Assembly (NCBI RefSeq): GCF_003269065.1
Contig: NZ_QLTA01000036.1
Location: 1 to 54,949, forward strand
Length of the DNA stretch: 54,949 bases
Source: Paracidovorax anthurii
GTDB lineage: Bacteria > Pseudomonadota > Gammaproteobacteria > Burkholderiales > Burkholderiaceae_C
Reading direction: 5' to 3'
A model generated the notes under the pieces. The model saw nothing but the letters and a program-made list of their open reading frames with translations, was not told the origin of the DNA and made no database searches. This document shows, one piece after another, positions 18,939-25,330 of this stretch; position 1 is the first letter of the stretch, and every line of letters begins with the position of its first letter. The translations under genes and the position numbers were made by a program.

Positions 18939-19291
18939 AGTGTGTCCCTCATCAATTGCACTACTTGGTCTTTTGTGAGGCAGCCCCGCGCCACACCCCT
19001 CCCGCACGGCGCGGTCCGGCATGGAACCGGAAAAGGCTCCCGCAAAAGCTTCGCACGAATCGGGAAGTAACAAACGGGGAAACAGGGGTATCGGCCGGCC
19101 CGATACGCAGGCCTGCGAAGCACGGAAATCCAGGTATCGCGCAGAGGGAGCGCGGCCCCCCGGGCCTTGTTACGGTAACGGGCCCGGGCGGTTAACCGTA
19201 ACGATACTTTTCCGTGCGGGAAGCCGGAAATAAGATGCCTTCCGGCTCGAAAGATCGCCGCGACAAAACATCAAATTCATTGGAGGGTTCC
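18939..19291. other. 353-base divergent control region of the RebB-like cluster
   Basis: No gene is supported here. It holds the start region of the regulator, a run of small inverted repeats, and the 34-base palindrome at 19169-19202. Composition drops locally in GC near 18940-18990 and 19195-19245, where promoters of the two divergent units are most likely; I cannot assign hexamers with confidence. Confidence 0.5.
19169..19202. promoter_or_regulatory. Large palindrome upstream of the RebB-like cluster
   Basis: GTTACGGT at 19169-19176 and ACCGTAAC at 19195-19202 are perfect inverted arms; allowing one bulged T extends them to GTTACGG(T)TAAC. The centre contains GGGCCCGGGC. It lies 90 bases upstream of the first RebB-like start, fitting an operator for a dimeric regulator or a strong transcript-leader hairpin. 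Confidence 0.55.
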
Positions 19292-19609
19292 ATGCCAGAT
19301 TCGCTTCCGGCCGAGGTCATCCAGGCCATCGCGATATCGAACGCGAAATCCATCGGAGAGCAGCCGGCCATCCTGGCGAACCTCGCGCTGGCGCAGCAGA
19401 TCTTCAACCAGAACATGCAGCAGCAGATCGCGCTGAGCCAGCAGCAGGCCATGAACCAGGTGCAGATGGCCGCCACGGCCAAGAGCATCGCCATGATCGA
19501 CAACTGCAAGAACCAGGGCGCCATCGACCAGATGGTCAAGGACGTCGAGAAGCTGATCCGCGACATGGATCTGCTGCAGATGCAGAACAAGCCCGCCGGC
19601 AAAGGCTGA
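19292..19609 (+). CDS. RebB-like small protein, paralog 1
   Basis: A 105-residue protein very rich in Gln, Ala, Asn and Met. It shares with the next three genes the core AIAISNAKSIGEQPAILANLA, here followed by a Gln-rich helix (NQNMQQQIALSQQQAMNQVQ). The pattern [IV]-x3-[AI]-[IV]-A-x2-N-x-K-x3-E-x-P-A followed by QN/QQ repeats resembles the RebB 'killing trait' family, whose members assemble into R-bodies (coiled protein ribbons). The C-terminal 35 residues differ from the other paralogs (DNCKNQGAIDQMVKDVEKLI). ATG 19292 has GGAGGG 6 bases upstream. It is first in the cluster. The Reb match is by eye; another self-assembling helical family is possible. Confidence 0.6.
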   Translation: MPDSLPAEVIQAIAISNAKSIGEQPAILANLALAQQIFNQNMQQQIALSQQQAMNQVQMAATAKSIAMIDNCKNQGAIDQMVKDVEKLIRDMDLLQMQNKPAGKG

Positions 19610-19681
19610 CGCCCGGGCCTGCCGACTTCACCGAATGCGCTTCGCCCCGTCCGCCCGGACGGGAGCGGAAAACATCCTCCC

Positions 19682-19711
19682 CATCCCGGGGCGGCGGTAG
19701 GTTAGCCGCCA
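19682..19711 (+). promoter_or_regulatory. Hairpin in spacer between RebB-like genes 1 and 2
   Basis: The 139-base spacer contains CCCGTCC/GGACGGG near 19649-19666 and GGCGG...CCGCC near 19691-19710, a stable double hairpin just before the strong ribosome site of gene 2. It could be a processing or attenuation site that sets different levels of the two proteins. No T run follows, so it is not a standard terminator. Confidence 0.35.
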
Positions 19712-19748
19712 TTTCACACACCAATCTGATCAACGAGGAGAAAACACC

Positions 19749-20060
19749 ATGGCTTTGAACGAAGAAGTAGTGAGCGCAGTCGCCATCGGCAACCTGAAGG
19801 CGATTTCGGAACAGCCCGCGATGCTGTCCAACCTGGCCTACTCGAACACGGTGGCCAACACCAACCTGTCGCAGCAGAACGCGGTCGCCAACCAGCAGGC
19901 CATGAACGAGCTGGGCATCTCCATCGTCGCCAAGGCCTCCAACACGGTGAGCAACCTCGGCCCGCTGGAAGCCCGCTCCGCCGTGGACATCCTGACCAAC
20001 AACGAGCTGGCGCAGACCATCGCCGACATGAAGGCCACGCTGCAGGCCTTCAAGGGTTGA
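19749..20060 (+). CDS. RebB-like small protein, paralog 2
   Basis: A 103-residue protein with core VVSAVAIGNLKAISEQPAML and NLAYSNTVANTNLSQQNAVA, then NQQAMNELGISIVAKASNTV and a C-terminal helix (SAVDILTNNELAQTIADMKA). No signal peptide or membrane segment, few charges, many small residues: compatible with a structural protein that packs into fibres or ribbons. ATG 19749 has GAGGAGA 9 bases upstream, the best ribosome site in the cluster, so this may be the most abundant product. The first 75 residues are about four fifths identical to paralog 3. Family call RebB-like is by motif only. Confidence 0.62.
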   Translation: MALNEEVVSAVAIGNLKAISEQPAMLSNLAYSNTVANTNLSQQNAVANQQAMNELGISIVAKASNTVSNLGPLEARSAVDILTNNELAQTIADMKATLQAFKG

Positions 20061-20099
20061 TAAACAGGGTCTCATCGGGCCTGAAACGGAGGGCAGAAC

Positions 20100-20606
20100 A
20101 TGCTTGACGAACAAGTGGTGAGTGCGGTCGCGATCGGCAATCTGAAAGCGATTTCGGAGCAGCCGGCGATGTTGTCCAACCTCGCGTACTCCAACGTGGT
20201 GACCACCAACAACCTGGGGCAGCAGAACGCCGTGTCGAACCAGCGGGCGGTCGGCGAACTGGGGCTGCCGCTGGTGGCCAAGGCCACCAACACGATCAGC
20301 AACATCGGCCCCCTGGAGGCCCGCTCCGCGGTGGATGTGCTGACGAACGACGAGCTCGCGCAGACCATCGCCGATCTCAAGGCCGTGGTGGACGCGTTCG
20401 CCGGCGCGGGCGGCAAGGTGCCCGGGGGGCTTCTGAAGCGGCTCAGGGGACTGATCGACGTGGGCCTGCGGCTGGAAGGCGACATGGTCGTCGTGCCACC
20501 GGAGCTCACGCCGATCCTGATCCCTGGCAGCATCGCCAAGGAAGATATCCAGATCGTTATCGAGAACCGGGGCGTGATCATCAAGGTCAAGCCCACCGGC
20601 CGGTAA
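20100..20606 (+). CDS. RebB-like protein with extra C-terminal domain, paralog 3
   Basis: A 168-residue protein. Residues 1-95 repeat paralog 2 closely (VVSAVAIGNLKAISEQPAML, NELAQTIADLKA replaced by NDELAQTIADLKAVVDAF). Residues about 100-168 are unique in the cluster: a glycine hinge (AGAGGKVPGG), a basic helix (LLKRLRGLIDVGLRLEGDM) and a beta-rich end (VVVPPELTPILIPGSIAKED, IQIVIENRGVIIKVKPTG). The tail could cap, anchor or regulate assembly of the shorter paralogs. ATG 20100 has GGAGGG 9 bases upstream and follows paralog 2 by 39 bases. A terminator-like hairpin follows its stop. Confidence 0.6.
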   Translation: MLDEQVVSAVAIGNLKAISEQPAMLSNLAYSNVVTTNNLGQQNAVSNQRAVGELGLPLVAKATNTISNIGPLEARSAVDVLTNDELAQTIADLKAVVDAFAGAGGKVPGGLLKRLRGLIDVGLRLEGDMVVVPPELTPILIPGSIAKEDIQIVIENRGVIIKVKPTGR

Positions 20607-20621
20607 ACGTCCAAGGGTGAC

Positions 20622-20653
20622 AGCGGGGCGGCCCACAGGCTGCCCCGCTTCTT
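20622..20653 (+). terminator. Terminator-like hairpin between RebB-like genes 3 and 4
   Basis: AGCGGGGC (20622-20629) pairs with GCCCCGCT (20642-20649) and is followed by TCTTT. It sits 16 bases before the start-proximal ribosome site of paralog 4. Probably a partial terminator that lowers expression of the downstream genes. Confidence 0.55.
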
Positions 20654-20668
20654 TGCGAGGGAGCAAAC

Positions 20669-21016
20669 ATGGGAAGCATTGAAATCAAGGTGGCCAACCA
20701 GCCGCAGGGCCTGCCCGGCGAGGTGACCGAGGCCGTCGCGCTGACCGGCGTGGCCACGGCACAGCAGCCCGCGAACCTGTCGAACCTGGCCTACGCCAAT
20801 CAGGTCACCAGCAACAACCTGAGCGCGCAGAACCAGGTCGCCCGCCAGGACGCCATGAACCGGCTGCACTACTCGATCCTGGCGCAGGCCGTGAACCAGG
20901 TGCAAGACCTGCAGCCCGTCACGGCGCGGTCCAGCGTGGCGGCGTTCACCGACAACGAAACGGCCCAGGCGCTCGCGGACCTGAGGGCGGTCATCGGGTC
21001 GTTCTCCGGCCGCTGA
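20669..21016 (+). CDS. RebB-like small protein, paralog 4
   Basis: A 115-residue, more divergent member of the family. It begins MGSIEIKVANQPQGLPGEVT and keeps EAVALTGVATAQQPANLSNL and NQVTSNNLSAQNQVARQDAM, then ends with the shared helix FTDNETAQALADLRAVIGSF. The usual N-K pair in the core is replaced by G-V-A, so its packing surface may differ. ATG 20669 has GAGGGAG 6 bases upstream. Placed after an internal terminator-like hairpin, it may be made at lower level than paralogs 2 and 3. Confidence 0.6.
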   Translation: MGSIEIKVANQPQGLPGEVTEAVALTGVATAQQPANLSNLAYANQVTSNNLSAQNQVARQDAMNRLHYSILAQAVNQVQDLQPVTARSSVAAFTDNETAQALADLRAVIGSFSGR

Positions 21017-21044
21017 GCGCGGGGGCCAGCAGGAGCACAACGGC

Positions 21045-21392
21045 ATGCAACACACCACCCAACCCATGGCGCCCATGGAGCAGCACAACCGCCTGCTCAT
21101 GGCCCAGATCGAAGGCCGGCTGCGCAGCGGCTTCGACGCGGCGCTGAGCAGCGGCGACTACTACGTGATCCGCAACAAGGGCACGGGCGTCCTCTCGGTG
21201 CTGGCATCGACCACCATCCAGGACGACCACGACTGCGTGCTCGGCCCCAAGCCGTTCGCGCAGTGCATCGAGTTCGTCAACTCCTCCGTGGTCACGCGGA
21301 TGGCTGAATCCGACGGCTGGACGCCGGCGGCCAGCGCCCTGCCGCCATCGCCCGCCACGCAGGAACACGCCACCGAGGGAGCCGCCCCATGA
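21045..21392 (+). CDS. Unrecognised 115-residue protein of the RebB-like cluster
   Basis: A soluble protein with an N-terminal helix (PMEQHNRLLMAQIEGRLRSG), a central segment with likely beta strands (DYYVIRNKGTGVLSVLAS, IEFVNSSVVTRMAE) and a Pro/Ala-rich tail. Two cysteines are present (HDCVLG, AQCIEF). No known domain is recognised. ATG 21045 has AGGAG 9 bases upstream, 28 bases after paralog 4. Its stop overlaps the start of the next gene (ATGA), so the two are translationally coupled and probably needed in similar amounts. Confidence 0.6.
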   Translation: MQHTTQPMAPMEQHNRLLMAQIEGRLRSGFDAALSSGDYYVIRNKGTGVLSVLASTTIQDDHDCVLGPKPFAQCIEFVNSSVVTRMAESDGWTPAASALPPSPATQEHATEGAAP

Positions 21393-21592
21393 GCCAGCCG
21401 GAATCCATCGAGGAACTGGGCAAGGCCGTCGAGGACATCGCCATATCGATGACCAAGGTGGCCACGAACATCGCCCTGCTGGGCGTGGAAGGCAATGCCG
21501 ACGAGCAGATGCGCATCATCACCGAAGAGAACAACAAGGTGCTGGACTACATCCGCAAGCTCTACAACCTGCCTCCCGCGCCAGGGGGCTGA
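21389..21592 (+). CDS. Small helical protein, coupled to its neighbour
   Basis: A 67-residue acidic protein predicted to be almost entirely helical (SIEELGKAVEDIAISMTKVA, NADEQMRIITEENNKVLDYI) and ending in a proline tail. Heptad-like spacing of Ile, Val and Leu suggests a coiled coil or a helical hairpin. It starts in the ATGA overlap with the preceding gene and its stop is one base before the next start, a tight coupling typical of subunits of one assembly. No family recognised. Confidence 0.6.
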   Translation: MSQPESIEELGKAVEDIAISMTKVATNIALLGVEGNADEQMRIITEENNKVLDYIRKLYNLPPAPGG

Positions 21593-21593
21593 C

Positions 21594-21818
21594 ATGGCGG
21601 CCACCGGCTCGATCGTCGATGCGCCGCTCGCCGCGGCGGGCGCGCTGAACGCCGTGGCGCTTCCGCGCGCCGAGGCGTCCTACACGCTGATGGTGCAGGT
21701 GCTGCAGAGCGAGCAGCCCTCCCCGCTGATCTTCGGGTCGCTGGCCCTGAGCGCCAGCGCGATCACCCAGAGCCTGGCGCTGTACGAGACGACCATGGCC
21801 CGGGGCCATGCCGGCTGA
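21594..21818 (+). CDS. Small Ala/Ser-rich hydrophobic protein
   Basis: A 74-residue protein, rich in Ala, Leu and Ser, with two moderately hydrophobic stretches (AAAGALNAVALPRAEASYTL, LIFGSLALSASAITQSLALY). Its composition and the Q-P-S-P-L turn loosely echo the Reb-like core (EQPA-L), so it could be a remote member, but identity is too low to claim this. ATG 21594 is one base after the preceding stop. The next gene probably overlaps its end by 11 bases. Confidence 0.5.
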   Translation: MAATGSIVDAPLAAAGALNAVALPRAEASYTLMVQVLQSEQPSPLIFGSLALSASAITQSLALYETTMARGHAG

Positions 21819-22530
21819 CGCGCGCAGCGGAACCCCCATGCCGCGCCCCGATCCCCTATGGCGCCCGCTGCCGGAGCAGGTGGTGGTCGTGGCCTTTCCC
21901 ACCGCCTGCACGCAGGCCGCCTGGCCCGGCGCCGCGGGCGCGCCCGCGAGCTTCTTCATCGTGCAGGCCCCCACCGAGGACATCACGCTGCCGCAAAGCG
22001 ACCTGGGCTGGCTGCGGCTGTCGCAGCCCGAGCCCATCGCGCCAGGCTGGAGCCGGGTGGCCTACCAAGCCGACGACAACACCCTGGACGCGCGCAGCGT
22101 GCCGGTGCCCGTGGTCGTGCGGCAACACCGCTATGCGGTGGAGTTCCTGCAGCAGGCCGGGCTGCTGGTGCAGACGGAGATGGTGCGCGTGCTGAATTCG
22201 CCGCTGAACATCGACTGCCTGATGGCGGTGATGTTCATCGCCAGCCTCATCAAGAAGATTCCGGTGCCGCCCATCAAGGTGATCGTCACGGTGCTCGCGG
22301 TGCTCGCGCTCATCGCGCTGGGCATGGCCGTCTCGCTGCTGCGGCACAGCTTCGCGGGCGTGCCCGAGCCCCGGCCCCTGTCCACCGACACGAATGGCGT
22401 GCCCATCACCGTGGTGCCCGGCGTCTCCGTCTCGCAGGGCCTGCCGCTGGCGCAGGTGCCGGCCGAGGACCAGACCATCGCGCTGCAGACCCTCAAGGAA
22501 ATCTACTGGCTGCTCAAGCAGGTCGCGTGA
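21808..22530 (+). CDS. Membrane protein of the RebB-like cluster
   Basis: A 240-residue protein. Residues about 20-130 form a soluble domain (EQVVVVAFPTACTQAAWP, LGWLRLSQPEPIAPGWSRVA) with no recognised fold. One or two membrane helices follow at about 137-148 and 157-178 (PIKVIVTVLAVLALIALGMA) and the last 60 residues are soluble, ending with an amphipathic helix (LQTLKEIYWLLKQVA). It may attach the assembly to the inner membrane. The ATG at 21808 overlaps the previous gene; an alternative ATG at 21838 (MPRPDPLW) has AGCGGAA 7 bases upstream and is equally possible. Confidence 0.6.
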   Translation: MPADARSGTPMPRPDPLWRPLPEQVVVVAFPTACTQAAWPGAAGAPASFFIVQAPTEDITLPQSDLGWLRLSQPEPIAPGWSRVAYQADDNTLDARSVPVPVVVRQHRYAVEFLQQAGLLVQTEMVRVLNSPLNIDCLMAVMFIASLIKKIPVPPIKVIVTVLAVLALIALGMAVSLLRHSFAGVPEPRPLSTDTNGVPITVVPGVSVSQGLPLAQVPAEDQTIALQTLKEIYWLLKQVA

Positions 22531-22579
22531 TGCCCGCGCCCCGTTTCCCCCATCCCCCAAGAGAGAAAGAGAGGTCTCC

Positions 22580-23677
22580 GTGCCCATCACCATCGAAGAA
22601 ATCCTGCAGAACACCGCCGCCTACACCGCGATCCTGCCGCTGAGCTACATGGTTCCCACCTTCTACCCCACGCCGCCCGGCAAAGTGGAACCCTCCAGCG
22701 GCGCGCCCCGCATCCGCCTGGACGACCCCGACCTGCAGGCGCGCGCCCAGCGCCTGGTCAACGTGCTCTTCTGGACCGCCACCACCTACCAGAACCTGGA
22801 CGGCATGACGGACGGCAGGACACTGAAGGTCTTCATCGCACCGGAGTTCTACTTCCGCAAGGCATCCCGGCAAGAGACCGACAACGTCCAGTTCCTGCGC
22901 GACACGAGTTTCGGCTCATATCCCGAGGATGCCCGCTACGTGCTGGCCGAGGCGCTGTACGGCGCGATCCTGGGCTCGTCGCTGTTCCGGGACTGGCTCA
23001 TCGTCGCGGGCACGGTCTGCTCTGTGCTGCCCATGCAGGACGCCCACCGCCTGAACCTGCTCAACACCGCGATCATGCTGCGCGGCCAGCGCGCCCGCCA
23101 GGATGCCAGCGTGCCCTACGTCCTGATGGAGAAGCACTACATCTCGCATATCGACGGTCCGCCGCAGGACTGGCACGCCAACCTCGACCCGTCCACCACT
23201 TACAGCTTCCAGCTCAACCCCGACCAGAACCTGGACAACCTGATCTACTGGGACCAGATGACGGTGGGGCTGGAGGTGTGCCTGGACCACGCCAAGCAGG
23301 TCGCGGCGAACGCCATGAACACCCTGAGCCAGACACTGGGGCCGCAGGCGAAGGCCCTGGACCTGCAACTGGTCACGTCCTGCGGCATGACCATCGTCCA
23401 GCAAGCCGTGGCGGTGGCCGACGGCGCCCTCATCCTGCTCACGGACGGCATGTCCCACCTCCAGCACCTGCAGGAGCCGGTCTTCGAGATCGGCCGCTAC
23501 GATGCGGCCGCGAACACCACGAAACTGATCGACCGCAGCAGCTTCCAGTTCACCGAACTACCGCTGCACGAGGACTACCAGGTGGACTACCTCCAGGGCC
23601 TCTACAGCAAGAAGGGCCTGCGCCAGGGCGTGTGGGCCGCCAAGGCGGCACTGCCCCTGCGCACGACCACCCCCTGA
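22580..23677 (+). CDS. Nitrilase-superfamily (carbon-nitrogen hydrolase-like) protein
   Basis: A 365-residue soluble protein. Three segments fit the Glu-Lys-Cys catalytic triad of the C-N hydrolase fold: Glu89 in KVFIAPEFYFRK, Lys185 in VLMEKHYISH and Cys234 in MTVGLEVCLDHAKQ, with spacing (96 and 49 residues) in the superfamily range. Further fold-like strands are WLIVAGTVCSVL and LQLVTSCGMTI. Sequence outside these motifs is unlike classical nitrilases or amidases, so the substrate cannot be guessed. The start is a GTG at 22580 with AGAGAGG 7 bases upstream. It is the last gene of the cluster and may modify or trigger the assembly, or be the effector; this is inference from linkage. Confidence 0.65.
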   Translation: MPITIEEILQNTAAYTAILPLSYMVPTFYPTPPGKVEPSSGAPRIRLDDPDLQARAQRLVNVLFWTATTYQNLDGMTDGRTLKVFIAPEFYFRKASRQETDNVQFLRDTSFGSYPEDARYVLAEALYGAILGSSLFRDWLIVAGTVCSVLPMQDAHRLNLLNTAIMLRGQRARQDASVPYVLMEKHYISHIDGPPQDWHANLDPSTTYSFQLNPDQNLDNLIYWDQMTVGLEVCLDHAKQVAANAMNTLSQTLGPQAKALDLQLVTSCGMTIVQQAVAVADGALILLTDGMSHLQHLQEPVFEIGRYDAAANTTKLIDRSSFQFTELPLHEDYQVDYLQGLYSKKGLRQGVWAAKAALPLRTTTP

Positions 23678-23686
23678 CGGCAGGGG
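23671..23686. terminator. Hairpin between convergent hydrolase and repressor genes
   Basis: CCCCTG, ACGG, CAGGGG forms a short GC-rich hairpin that overlaps the stop of the hydrolase. There is no T run in either direction, so termination efficiency is doubtful. It lies in the 23-base gap between converging genes. Confidence 0.3.
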
Positions 23687-23700
23687 CGCGGGCCCGGCGC

Positions 23701-24423
23701 TCACAGCGTCTCGCTGTGCACGTGCACCACGCGGCCGATGAGCCGCGCGGCGGGCTCGGTCAGTTGCTTGCGCGGAAAGCGCAGCGCGTTCTCCGCCGCG
23801 AGCCACCAGGCGCCGCTGTCGCGCACGACGCGGCGCACCAGGCACGCGCCTTCGTAGTCCACCACGAACACCCGCCCATCGGCCGGCGCGGGCTCGCGCG
23901 TGTCCACCGTCACCACGTCGCCGGCATGCAGCGAGGGCTGCATGCTGTCGTCGCCGATCGCCACGGCGATCAGGTCCCGCGCGCGCAGGCCCCGGCGCTC
24001 CAGCCAGTCGTGGGTGAGCGCGACGGACGGGATGTCCCCGCCCCCGGCATGGCGGCCCGAGGCCGTGGCCCGTTCCGCGTCGCCACGCCAACGCAGCACG
24101 GCCTGCGGCTGCACGGGCAGCAGCAGGACGGCATCGGCCACGGCGGAGGCATTCATCGGGTTCGCGTACGGATGGGCCGGCTCGCCGGCGTGCACCGGCG
24201 CGGACGCGGCGGGATGGAACCAGCCCCGCATGCCGCGCAGGGCCTCGATGGCCCGCACGGTCTTGTCCGACACGGCGCGCGAACCGGACAGCATCTGGCG
24301 CACGAAAGCGCCATCGCGGTAGCCCAGCATGCGCCCGAGCGCGGTCACGTTGCCGCCCGTCAGGTGGGCCACGGCCTGCTCAAGCCGCTGCCGCCGATAG
24401 AGTTGCAACGCGGTTTCGTCCAT
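23701..24423 (-). CDS. CI-like repressor with S24 (LexA-type) C-terminal domain
   Basis: A 240-residue protein. Residues about 10-65 are a helix-turn-helix (LTGGNVTALGRMLGYRDGAF, RQMLSGSRAVSDKTVRAIEA) and residues about 130-240 the S24 peptidase-like domain. The catalytic serine is Ser160 in GDDSMQPSLHAGD. The position of the catalytic lysine, 37 residues later in LexA, is occupied by Arg197 (ACLVRRV), so self-cleavage may be lost or weak. The start at 24423 leaves the operator region free. It is divergent from a small Cro/YdaS-like gene and convergent with the RebB-like cluster. No phage genes are nearby, so it is either a remnant immunity module or a host regulator. Confidence 0.85.
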   Translation of the reverse strand: MDETALQLYRRQRLEQAVAHLTGGNVTALGRMLGYRDGAFVRQMLSGSRAVSDKTVRAIEALRGMRGWFHPAASAPVHAGEPAHPYANPMNASAVADAVLLLPVQPQAVLRWRGDAERATASGRHAGGGDIPSVALTHDWLERRGLRARDLIAVAIGDDSMQPSLHAGDVVTVDTREPAPADGRVFVVDYEGACLVRRVVRDSGAWWLAAENALRFPRKQLTEPAARLIGRVVHVHSETL

Positions 24424-24429
24424 GGGCTC

Positions 24430-24500
24430 GAAAAGTAGCACGCGCTACAGTTGCGCATGCTACTTTCCAAAAATAGAATCCAGAGCAATTGCTACTTTCC
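24430..24500. promoter_or_regulatory. Operator cluster between the CI-like and Cro-like genes
   Basis: Three copies of GCTACTTT(T/C)C: inverted at 24430-24439, direct at 24459-24468 and 24491-24500. The first is also half of the palindrome GTAGC-N4-GCTAC (24435-24448). One copy lies in the promoter spacer and one just after the expected transcription start, the arrangement of a repressor-controlled switch. Confidence 0.7.
24451..24479 (+). promoter_or_regulatory. Sigma-70 promoter of the Cro-like gene
   Basis: TTGCGC at 24451-24456, a 17-base spacer and TAGAAT at 24474-24479. The start codon is 36 bases downstream of the -10. The spacer contains one GCTACTTTCC operator copy, so binding there would block RNA polymerase. 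Confidence 0.65.
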
Positions 24501-24514
24501 ATGCTGCGGACACC

Positions 24515-24769
24515 ATGACGCTGCACGAATACCTCCAGCTGCACGATGCCCTGAGCGTGCGCGAACTGCGGTTCCGAATGGCGCAGTATGGCTCTCCCAT
24601 CAAGAGCGATGCGCAGATCCGGCAATGGCAGCACGGCTATGCCCGGCGGATGCCGTCGCCCCCGAACTGCGTGGCCATCGAACACGCCACGGACGGCCGC
24701 GTCACGCGCCAGGACCTGCGCCCGCACGACTGGGCATCGATCTGGCCCGAGCTGGCCAAGGCGGGCTGA
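24515..24769 (+). CDS. Small Cro/YdaS-like DNA-binding protein
   Basis: An 84-residue protein with a helix-turn-helix that resembles YdaS-type phage Cro proteins: MTLHEYLQLHDALSVRELRF, KSDAQIRQWQHGY, PSPPNCVAIEHATDGRVTRQ, DLRPHDWASIWPEL. The segment VAIEHATDGRVTRQDLRP is typical of Cro proteins that sit opposite an S24 repressor. ATG 24515 is placed 36 bases after the -10 box of a good promoter, although no strong ribosome site is seen. It is expected to repress or antagonise the CI-like gene. Family call is fairly sure; the regulon is unknown. Confidence 0.75.
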   Translation: MTLHEYLQLHDALSVRELRFRMAQYGSPIKSDAQIRQWQHGYARRMPSPPNCVAIEHATDGRVTRQDLRPHDWASIWPELAKAG

Positions 24770-24904
24770 CGCGGCCCCGAAACACCTGCTCACACTGCTT
24801 CGCGCAGTGGCGACACGGGCTTGACGAAGCGCCCGGAAGATGGCGACATGGCGAGCGGATGCCACGCACCGCCCGCCATCCCTTCGCTTCACAAGGAGAC
24901 CTCC

Positions 24905-25330
24905 ATGACCACCCGCAAGGCCCTCTCCCTCACCGCCGCCTCCATCGCCCTGGCCTCGGTCCTGGGCACCGTGACCACCGCGGCCCGCGCGGCCACCAGC
25001 GCCACGGTGATCGTGCAGTCCGGCCCGCAATACGTGCCCGCCGCGCCCATGGTGGTGCAATATCCGGCGCCGCCGGCCCCGCGCTATGAGCGCGTGCCGC
25101 CGCCCCGGCGCGGCATGGTCTGGGAACAGGGCCACTGGGAATGGCGCGGCCATCGCCACGTGTGGGTGCCGGGCCACTGGCTGCGCGCACGGCCGGGCTA
25201 TGCCTACCGCCAGCCGGCCTGGGTGCAGAACGACGGACGCTGGGAAATGCGCCGCGGCGGCTGGGACCGCGACGGCGACGGCGTTCCCAACCGCTACGAC
25301 CGCCGGCCCGACAACCCCTACCGCCGCTGA
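24905..25330 (+). CDS. Exported WxxGxW-repeat protein
   Basis: A 141-residue protein with a signal peptide (about residues 1-29, ending ARAA). The mature part is Pro/Arg/Trp/Tyr rich and contains the repeat pair MVWEQGHWEWRGHRHVWVPG and HWLRARPGYAYRQPAWVQND, the YXWGXW/BcpO-type repeat found in betaproteobacterial periplasmic proteins. It ends DRDGDGVPNRYDRRPDNPY, a thrombospondin-3-like calcium-binding loop. ATG 24905 has AAGGAGA 8 bases upstream. Function unknown; envelope or calcium-dependent structural role is inference. It is monocistronic, with 143 bases before the next gene. Confidence 0.8.
   Translation: MTTRKALSLTAASIALASVLGTVTTAARAATSATVIVQSGPQYVPAAPMVVQYPAPPAPRYERVPPPRRGMVWEQGHWEWRGHRHVWVPGHWLRARPGYAYRQPAWVQNDGRWEMRRGGWDRDGDGVPNRYDRRPDNPYRR

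Noticed and set aside
19292-21016. RebB-like proteins interpreted as phasins or antifreeze-like repeats
   Set aside because: They lack the phasin hydrophobic pattern and the repeat period of antifreeze proteins; the conserved N-x-K and E-x-P-A core fits Reb better.
23701-24769. A prophage
   Set aside because: Only the CI-like and Cro-like genes are present; no integrase, attachment duplication or structural genes nearby.
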